Origin: Candidatus Bathyarchaeota archaeon | GTDB taxonomy: Archaea > Thermoproteota > Bathyarchaeia > Bathyarchaeales > SOJC01 | NCBI GenBank assembly: GCA_030608925.1 | Contig: JAUWDF010000018.1 | Coordinates: 1-8,564 of the forward strand | Direction of reading: 5' to 3' | Length of the DNA: 8,564 nucleotides | Shown: positions 5,449 to 8,564 of the stretch, piece after piece | How the letters are laid out: every line of letters starts with the position of its first letter | How positions within the stretch are numbered: position 1 is the first letter of the stretch | Made by a program: the position numbers and the translations under genes | Notes under the pieces: generated by a model | Database searches by the model: none | Told to the model about the DNA's origin: nothing | Seen by the model: only the letters and a program-made list of their open reading frames with translations

Positions 5449-5460
5449 TTTCCATTAATA
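5449..5460. repeat. Right copy of 12-bp direct repeat, candidate attR core
   Basis: This is TTTCCATTAATA, identical and in the same orientation as the copy at 3753-3764. It sits immediately outside the dif-like inverted repeat, upstream of the recombinase gene. Confidence 0.45.
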
Positions 5461-5505
5461 AACGTGTGTGCACCCGTGATGATCCCTCTTTATAAATTCC
5501 ATCAA

Positions 5506-5613
5506 GGCGACCTAACCCCCGCTCCACCTGACCGCCTGGGAAAGACGGGAGACGGAGGTCTGAAGACGGAAAACTTAGGCCAGGCGCCAGGTGAGTTCTT
5601 CCGTTAGTCGGCC
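5506..5613. repeat. Nested imperfect inverted repeat of about 108 nt
   Basis: Two pairs of arms are nested. The outer pair is GGCGACCTAAC (5506-5516) with GTTAGTCGGCC (5603-5613), about 10 pairs with two single bulges. The inner pair is CACCTGACCGCCTGG (5525-5539) with CCAGGCGCCAGGTG (5580-5593), 13 pairs with a small internal loop. The apical loop contains three AGACGG hexamers (5543, 5550, 5564). It is G+C-richer than the neighbouring int gene. It may be a degenerate REP-like dispersed element or a structured RNA. There is no convincing coding sequence in the gap 5461-5760. Confidence 0.45.
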
Positions 5614-5694
5614 CCAAGTCACAAGTCGTGGGCAGTCGATACCATTGGATGAAATGTCAAAAGATTTTGGAGTTTTGCGAGAGTTCTAGCGGTG

Positions 5695-5715
5695 ACGGTG
5701 AACACTTATCACCGT
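5695..5715. promoter_or_regulatory. Inverted repeat upstream of the SnoaL-like gene, possible operator
   Basis: ACGGTGA (5695-5701) and TCACCGT (5709-5715) are perfect 7-bp arms around 7 nt. The CACCGT core recurs 11 nt later in the left 14-bp repeat (5722-5735). The cluster lies 45-65 nt before the start codon, where an operator or leader hairpin would be. No clear -35/-10 pair was found nearby. Confidence 0.35.
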
Positions 5716-5721
5716 AAGATC

Positions 5722-5735
5722 TAGGCACCGTTTCA
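5722..5735 (+). repeat. Left arm of 14-bp inverted repeat flanking the SnoaL-like gene
   Basis: TAGGCACCGTTTCA is the exact reverse complement of 6198-6211. It lies 25 nt before the start codon, upstream of the ribosome-binding site. Confidence 0.6.
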
Positions 5736-5760
5736 AGTTCAAGATGAGGAGGGTAAGGAT

Positions 5761-6147
5761 ATGTCAACAGAAGGCATTCAAAAAGCGGTTGCTGGGTATT
5801 TCGCAGCCACGAGAGCTATGGATATGGAAGCTTGGGTAGCCACATTTGCTGAAAATGCGGTAAGCCACGACCCGGTGGGGAGCCCAGCCATTGAGGGTCA
5901 TGAGGGTTTGCGTCAGTTCTTTCAGGGCATAACTGGAGCCTTCGAGAAGTCAGGGCTGACAGAGGATCATGTTTTCGTTGCAGGCAATGGAGCCGCAGTA
6001 AAGTGGACGGGCCACGGTTTAGGGAAGAATGGTCGCGAAGTGACTTTTGAGGGGATCGATGTCTTCGAGGTAAATGAAGAAGGCAAGATTCAAACCCTGT
6101 GGGCTTACTGGGATGCTGCGGCGATGATGGCTGAACTGCAGGGCTAG
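5761..6147 (+). CDS. SnoaL/NTF2-fold protein resembling ketosteroid isomerase
   Basis: This 128-aa protein has the length of a single NTF2-like cone-barrel domain. The ATG follows AGGAGGG (5747-5753) at 7 nt. Its N-terminal helix (about residues 5-20), the HDPVGSP segment, GLRQFFQG, and the strand GIDVFEVNEEGKI are family features. Aligned by eye to delta5-3-ketosteroid isomerase, the three catalytic residues Tyr14, Asp38 and Asp99 correspond to Y13, D37 (in DPVGS) and D100 (in IDVF). An isomerase-type or related acid/base reaction on a hydrophobic ketone or polyketide-like substrate is therefore possible, but many SnoaL-like proteins are not steroid enzymes. The gene is G+C-richer (about 55% in sampled lines) than the int and sugar genes and stands alone between inverted 14-bp repeats, suggesting separate acquisition. 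Confidence 0.85.
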   Translation: MSTEGIQKAVAGYFAATRAMDMEAWVATFAENAVSHDPVGSPAIEGHEGLRQFFQGITGAFEKSGLTEDHVFVAGNGAAVKWTGHGLGKNGREVTFEGIDVFEVNEEGKIQTLWAYWDAAAMMAELQG

Positions 6148-6422
6148 CTGCAATTGAGGTTCATTTGGGTGAGCGTCGCGTCCACCGCAAAGTCCCCTGA
6201 AACGGTGCCTAAAGAGTGTTTACAGTTTGCTTCGCTTGCCCAAACGCTTCGTACTGCACAAGCCTACGGGCGTGATGTGTTTGACTGGCAGCTTGGAGAA
6301 CATTGCCAGTTGAACTTCGAATGATGGCTTTGAAGTGTTCTGAAGGAAGGGGACAGCAAACCAGAGAAAAGGGGAGCAGACAAAAGATTTTATCACTTGC
6401 AAACCCCATGAAAGCACTACAG
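6148..6422. other. Gap between the SnoaL-like gene and the transaldolase-like gene
   Basis: Apart from the right 14-bp repeat I see no supportable gene. A 7-bp inverted repeat, ACTGGCA/TGCCAGT, lies near 6283-6311. Short frames on both strands have no ribosome-binding sites or recognisable motifs. No T-run hairpin terminator was found for either flanking gene. Confidence 0.4.
6198..6211 (-). repeat. Right arm of 14-bp inverted repeat flanking the SnoaL-like gene
   Basis: TGAAACGGTGCCTA is the perfect reverse complement of 5722-5735 and lies 50 nt after the stop codon. The bounded segment is 490 bp. No clean target-site duplication is seen outside the arms. Confidence 0.6.
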
Positions 6423-7460
6423 TTAGCGCCGTTCTTTAATGATATCCAAGATTTTCCCCCAACTCTTGGTAAATGCGCTCTTAAAGAGTTGTACCGGACC
6501 AAATTCCTCGAATTCTTCAACCTCTAATCCATCTTCCAGATAGCCTCTCTTAAAGTCGGGGAGTTTTTCCATTAACTCATCGATAATTTTCTGGGGTACT
6601 GGATTGAAGATCCGATATACAACTGGAGGATCTTTCTCCAGCAATTTATCAGCAGTTCCTACCCAGTTGATTGTAATACATACGCGTCCCCCCACCATCT
6701 CAGTGAAGTGATGTAAACCTCTAGCACCCCCACCTACAAAAACACACTTATAGGCTCGTTCGGTCATAATCTTGTATACTTTGCGAGCCACAGCTAAACC
6801 TGCCTGATGCAACACATCTGTAGAGATCTGGACATCATTCTCATTTACATAGTTTCTTAGGTAATCATCATATATCCCTGCTATATGAGACATGTACATC
6901 ATGGGCCATTTTCCAGAGGCACGGGCTGCTTTCCCATAGGTTTCAGCTAGAGCCACAAATTGACTGACACCAAATATCTCAGTAGAGTTCATTGGCACAT
7001 TTTGTGGAACCAACTCTTCAATTGCTTCCAAACCTGGTTTCGCGAGGGGTATCTTGCAGCAGATATTTGGACTCACTTTTCGGTTATCCAATGCTTGTCT
7101 GACAATATCCTCAGCTTCGTGGTCTGCAAAAGGATCCCCCTGGATGCTGACATATCCATGCTCACCTCCACTCTTTTTAAACAGTGGCATGAATTTTTCA
7201 GCAATTGGTTTGACCATACGGGATTGAAACTCAATTGCAGCTTGACGATCATCGTTGATTTCCCGTAACACATTATCCAAAATATCTGATGTGTACTCAC
7301 CATAATCAGGATGATCTAACATTTTTTGGGTATATGCTGGATTATTTGTGCACCCTAGAGCACCATTTTTTATTGCTAAATCTGCTTGTTCTTGAGTCGG
7401 ATTATTTATCCAAAACATCGTTGGGGATTTTTCTATTACACGAATGAAATAAGGTTTCAT
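6423..7460 (-). CDS. Transaldolase-family protein, divergent active site
   Basis: This 345-aa protein is a little longer than E. coli TalB (317 aa). The TIM-barrel family landmarks are present: GCTNNPAYTQKM (TNP loop, about 36-47), CCKIPLAKPGLEAIEEL with the Schiff-base lysine at K136, PMNSTEIFGVSQF, MSHIAGIYDDY, and GGGARGLHHF followed by CITINW. The ATG at 7460 was chosen because TAAGGAGATA lies about 8 nt upstream; an ATG eight codons earlier lacks this. By eye, several TalB active-site positions differ. The Asp of the first strand is Asn19 (FWINNP), the Glu of the EV-D-P strand is Gln107 (SIQGDP), and the phosphate-binding Arg of SPFVGR is Ile196. The enzyme probably performs aldol chemistry through K136, but perhaps on an unusual or non-phosphorylated substrate. 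It lies 244 nt after the isomerase gene on the same strand, so a shared sugar pathway is likely. Confidence 0.88.
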   Translation of the reverse strand: MKPYFIRVIEKSPTMFWINNPTQEQADLAIKNGALGCTNNPAYTQKMLDHPDYGEYTSDILDNVLREINDDRQAAIEFQSRMVKPIAEKFMPLFKKSGGEHGYVSIQGDPFADHEAEDIVRQALDNRKVSPNICCKIPLAKPGLEAIEELVPQNVPMNSTEIFGVSQFVALAETYGKAARASGKWPMMYMSHIAGIYDDYLRNYVNENDVQISTDVLHQAGLAVARKVYKIMTERAYKCVFVGGGARGLHHFTEMVGGRVCITINWVGTADKLLEKDPPVVYRIFNPVPQKIIDELMEKLPDFKRGYLEDGLEVEEFEEFGPVQLFKSAFTKSWGKILDIIKERR

Positions 7461-7704
7461 TGCTAATATCTCCTTATGAATCAAATTATGAAAAGTCTAT
7501 ACCCTGTTTACATTTGAGAATTGTCTCGCGTCATCAAAACCAAAATCGTATAAGGATTGGAACAAGCTCAAATAGATATTTAGAAATTTGATGATTCAAA
7601 ATTAATCTCAATTGATTCTTGAATAATATTTACCTATCACCATTAATCAGGGATGTGGCTTGTACGATCTCTTGTAAATCTGTGTATAGGAAAGGTCATT
7701 TTAA
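7461..7704. other. Gap between the isomerase and transaldolase-like genes
   Basis: This is an A+T-rich interval with no gene I can support. Apart from the Shine-Dalgarno of the transaldolase-like gene at its left end, I found no convincing promoter, hairpin terminator or operator. The length would allow a separate promoter for the downstream gene. Confidence 0.4.
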
Positions 7705-8487
7705 CTATTGATTTTTTCGAATATAGTCAATTGTTTCGCCAATAGATCTAGTTGGTTTAAATTCAAGCCCAATAAATTTTTTGTAACCCGTAGACAGTAT
7801 CGTTTTATAGATATTTTGATAATTTATTTCTCCAGTACCCGGATCGTTTCTACCGGGCACATCTGCAAAATGGTAATGGTAGATAAATGGGTGATATTTT
7901 ACAATCCTCTCAGTTAAGTTCCCTTGACTTCTCTGCATGTGATATATATCGCACAAGATTTTCACTCGCTCACTGTTAAGATCGTTTAACAAACTTGCAG
8001 CATCCTCTATGCGAGTTAGGAAATAGTTTGGGATGTCGATTGGGTTAAGCGGTTCAATAAGCAATGTGATATTCGTTCCTCCCAGTAATCCAATAGCCCA
8101 ATGAAGGTTTTCAAGATAGCAATCACGATGCTCCTCTATAGTCACATCCTTTATGCATTTCCCTGACATCACATGAATCATTGGTTCACCAAGAAATTCT
8201 GCATACTCAAGGGATTTCATAAAAGATCTACGAAAATGTTCCTTCCTTGTCGGAATAGCACCAGTACCCCATTCTCCTGCTCGTTGATCACCCGCATCAA
8301 CATTAAAGAAGATAATTTTCAAAGCTAAGGAGTCAATCAGGTCTTGAAGATTGGATTTTGACATCTGATATGGATACCAAATATCGACAGCATTAAAACC
8401 ATGTTTTACTGCTTTCTCGATAGCATCAGGAATTGACATATTCTCAAATAGAAGATTGATGCAAGCGGAAAATTTTGTATGAATCAT
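7705..8487 (-). CDS. hyi: Hydroxypyruvate isomerase family protein (Hyi/OtnI-like TIM barrel)
   Basis: This 260-aa protein is nearly the length of E. coli Hyi (258 aa) and aligns throughout by eye. Family stretches in order are GFNAVDIWYPY, VDAGDQRAGEWGTGAIPTR, LLIEPLNPIDIPNYFLT, DIYHMQRSQGNLT, FADVPGRNDPGTGEINY and GLEFKPT. The metal and catalytic positions are E145, D180, H206 and E242. The third is Gln in E. coli Hyi and His here, a substitution seen in the wider xylose-isomerase-like barrel superfamily. The enzyme should interconvert an aldose- and ketose-type acid (hydroxypyruvate/tartronate semialdehyde, or 2-oxo-/3-oxo-tetronate in OtnI), in the cytoplasm. The start is supported by GAGGAAA about 9 nt upstream of the ATG at 8487. 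It follows a partial gene by 24 nt and precedes the transaldolase-like gene, consistent with a sugar-acid catabolic operon. The exact substrate is undecided. Confidence 0.85.
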   Translation of the reverse strand: MIHTKFSACINLLFENMSIPDAIEKAVKHGFNAVDIWYPYQMSKSNLQDLIDSLALKIIFFNVDAGDQRAGEWGTGAIPTRKEHFRRSFMKSLEYAEFLGEPMIHVMSGKCIKDVTIEEHRDCYLENLHWAIGLLGGTNITLLIEPLNPIDIPNYFLTRIEDAASLLNDLNSERVKILCDIYHMQRSQGNLTERIVKYHPFIYHYHFADVPGRNDPGTGEINYQNIYKTILSTGYKKFIGLEFKPTRSIGETIDYIRKNQ

Positions 8488-8511
8488 AGGTGCAATTTCC
8501 TCAATAACATG

Positions 8512-8564
8512 CTAATATCCGAAAACATTGAGTTTTTTACAAATGGAAACTAGTTCGGGGTGAA
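8512..8564 (-). CDS. C-terminal end of an unidentified gene (partial)
   Basis: On the minus strand a frame enters from the right edge and ends at TAG (8514-8512). Its last residues read HPELVSICKKLNVFGY, which looks like a natural helical C-terminus. It ends 24 nt before the isomerase start, a typical operon distance. Only 17 codons are visible, so it cannot be assigned, and such a short open frame could be chance. Confidence 0.35.
   Translation of the reverse strand, partial: HPELVSICKKLNVFGY

Larger units (their letters stand above)
3753..5460. mobile_element. Candidate compact integrative element of about 1.7 kb with tyrosine recombinase
   Basis: The interval holds a tyrosine recombinase, a coupled small membrane protein, a terminator, and most of an excisionase-like HTH ORF. 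Its borders are a perfect 12-bp direct repeat (3753-3764 and 5449-5460). The recombinase start lies close to the right border, as is usual beside an attachment site, and a dif-like inverted repeat (5412-5445) sits 3 nt inside that border. CTAG occurs about 15 times in roughly 1.6 kb here, against about 2.5 per kb in the flanks (hand counts), suggesting a separate origin. The boundaries are inferred; the element may be a decayed part of something larger. Confidence 0.5.

Noticed and set aside
5543..5569. Tandem minisatellite of AGACGG units
   Set aside because: There are only three hexamers with unequal spacing (start-to-start distances of 7 and 14 nt), too few and irregular to call a tandem array.
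5425..5607. Plus-strand ORF of 60 codons in the int/SnoaL gap
   Set aside because: It runs through both inverted repeats, has no ribosome-binding site and no recognisable motif. The open frame follows from the G+C-rich repeat composition.
5506..5613. Integron attC site (ACCTAAC ... GTTAGTC with internal arms) next to an integrase
   Set aside because: The R' side reads GTTAGTC and not GTTRRRY. No cassette gene ends at the site. The recombinase lacks the integron-integrase insertion between its catalytic patches.
5714..6216. Target-site duplication (AAGA) flanking the 14-bp inverted repeats
   Set aside because: AAGA abuts the right arm but is two bases away from the left arm, so it is not a clean duplication and four bases are not significant.
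6209..6527. Short ORFs on both strands between the SnoaL-like and transaldolase-like genes
   Set aside because: They lack ribosome-binding sites and motifs, and overlap each other or the end of the transaldolase-like gene.
7461..7704. Promoter or terminator in the isomerase/transaldolase gap
   Set aside because: Only A+T-rich partial matches with wrong spacing and short imperfect repeats were found. Nothing could be supported.

Overview
The window looks like bacterial chromosomal DNA of moderate G+C content (low 40s % over most of its length, judged by eye). The best taxonomic hint is the partial gene at the left edge. Its thioredoxin-like domain with a CPHC motif, followed by a P/E/N-rich linker, resembles the thioredoxin-VKOR fusion proteins I associate with Chloroflexota (Anaerolineae-type genomes). 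Host assignment is tentative. No rRNA, tRNA or CRISPR array was seen.

Layout. (1) 1-2384, minus strand: a probable operon of a CBS-CBS-ACT protein, a universal stress protein, an unrecognised 215-aa protein and the partial thioredoxin/VKOR-type protein, suggesting redox or stress physiology. (2) 2534-3568: a 17-bp-arm perfect inverted repeat overlies a consensus sigma-70 promoter (TTGACA, 17 bp, TATAAT). It drives an XRE-cupin regulator and an AhpD-like carboxymuconolactone decarboxylase family protein. A mirror-image promoter on the other strand could serve the stress operon. (3) about 3750-5460: a compact putative integrative element. It has a tyrosine recombinase with a complete catalytic set, a translationally coupled one-membrane-segment protein, a factor-independent terminator, and a 46-codon excisionase-like helix-turn-helix ORF. 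It is bracketed by a 12-bp direct repeat (3753-3764 and 5449-5460), with a 14-6-14 dif-like inverted repeat just inside the right copy. CTAG is several times denser here than in the flanks.

(4) about 5460-6211: a G+C-richer stretch. It holds a 108-nt nested inverted repeat and then a ketosteroid-isomerase-like SnoaL/NTF2-fold gene, flanked by a perfect 14-bp inverted repeat (5722-5735 and 6198-6211). (5) 6423-8564, minus strand: a sugar-acid or pentose-type catabolic cluster with the end of an unidentified gene, a hydroxypyruvate-isomerase-family TIM barrel protein and a divergent transaldolase-family protein. By eye the transaldolase lacks several canonical TalB active-site residues.

The most interesting items are the small int element with its candidate att sites, the XRE operator laid over a symmetric bidirectional promoter, the inverted-repeat-flanked isomerase-like cassette, and the altered active site of the transaldolase-like enzyme. 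The att sites, invertible cassette and regulon membership are inferences from sequence geometry.
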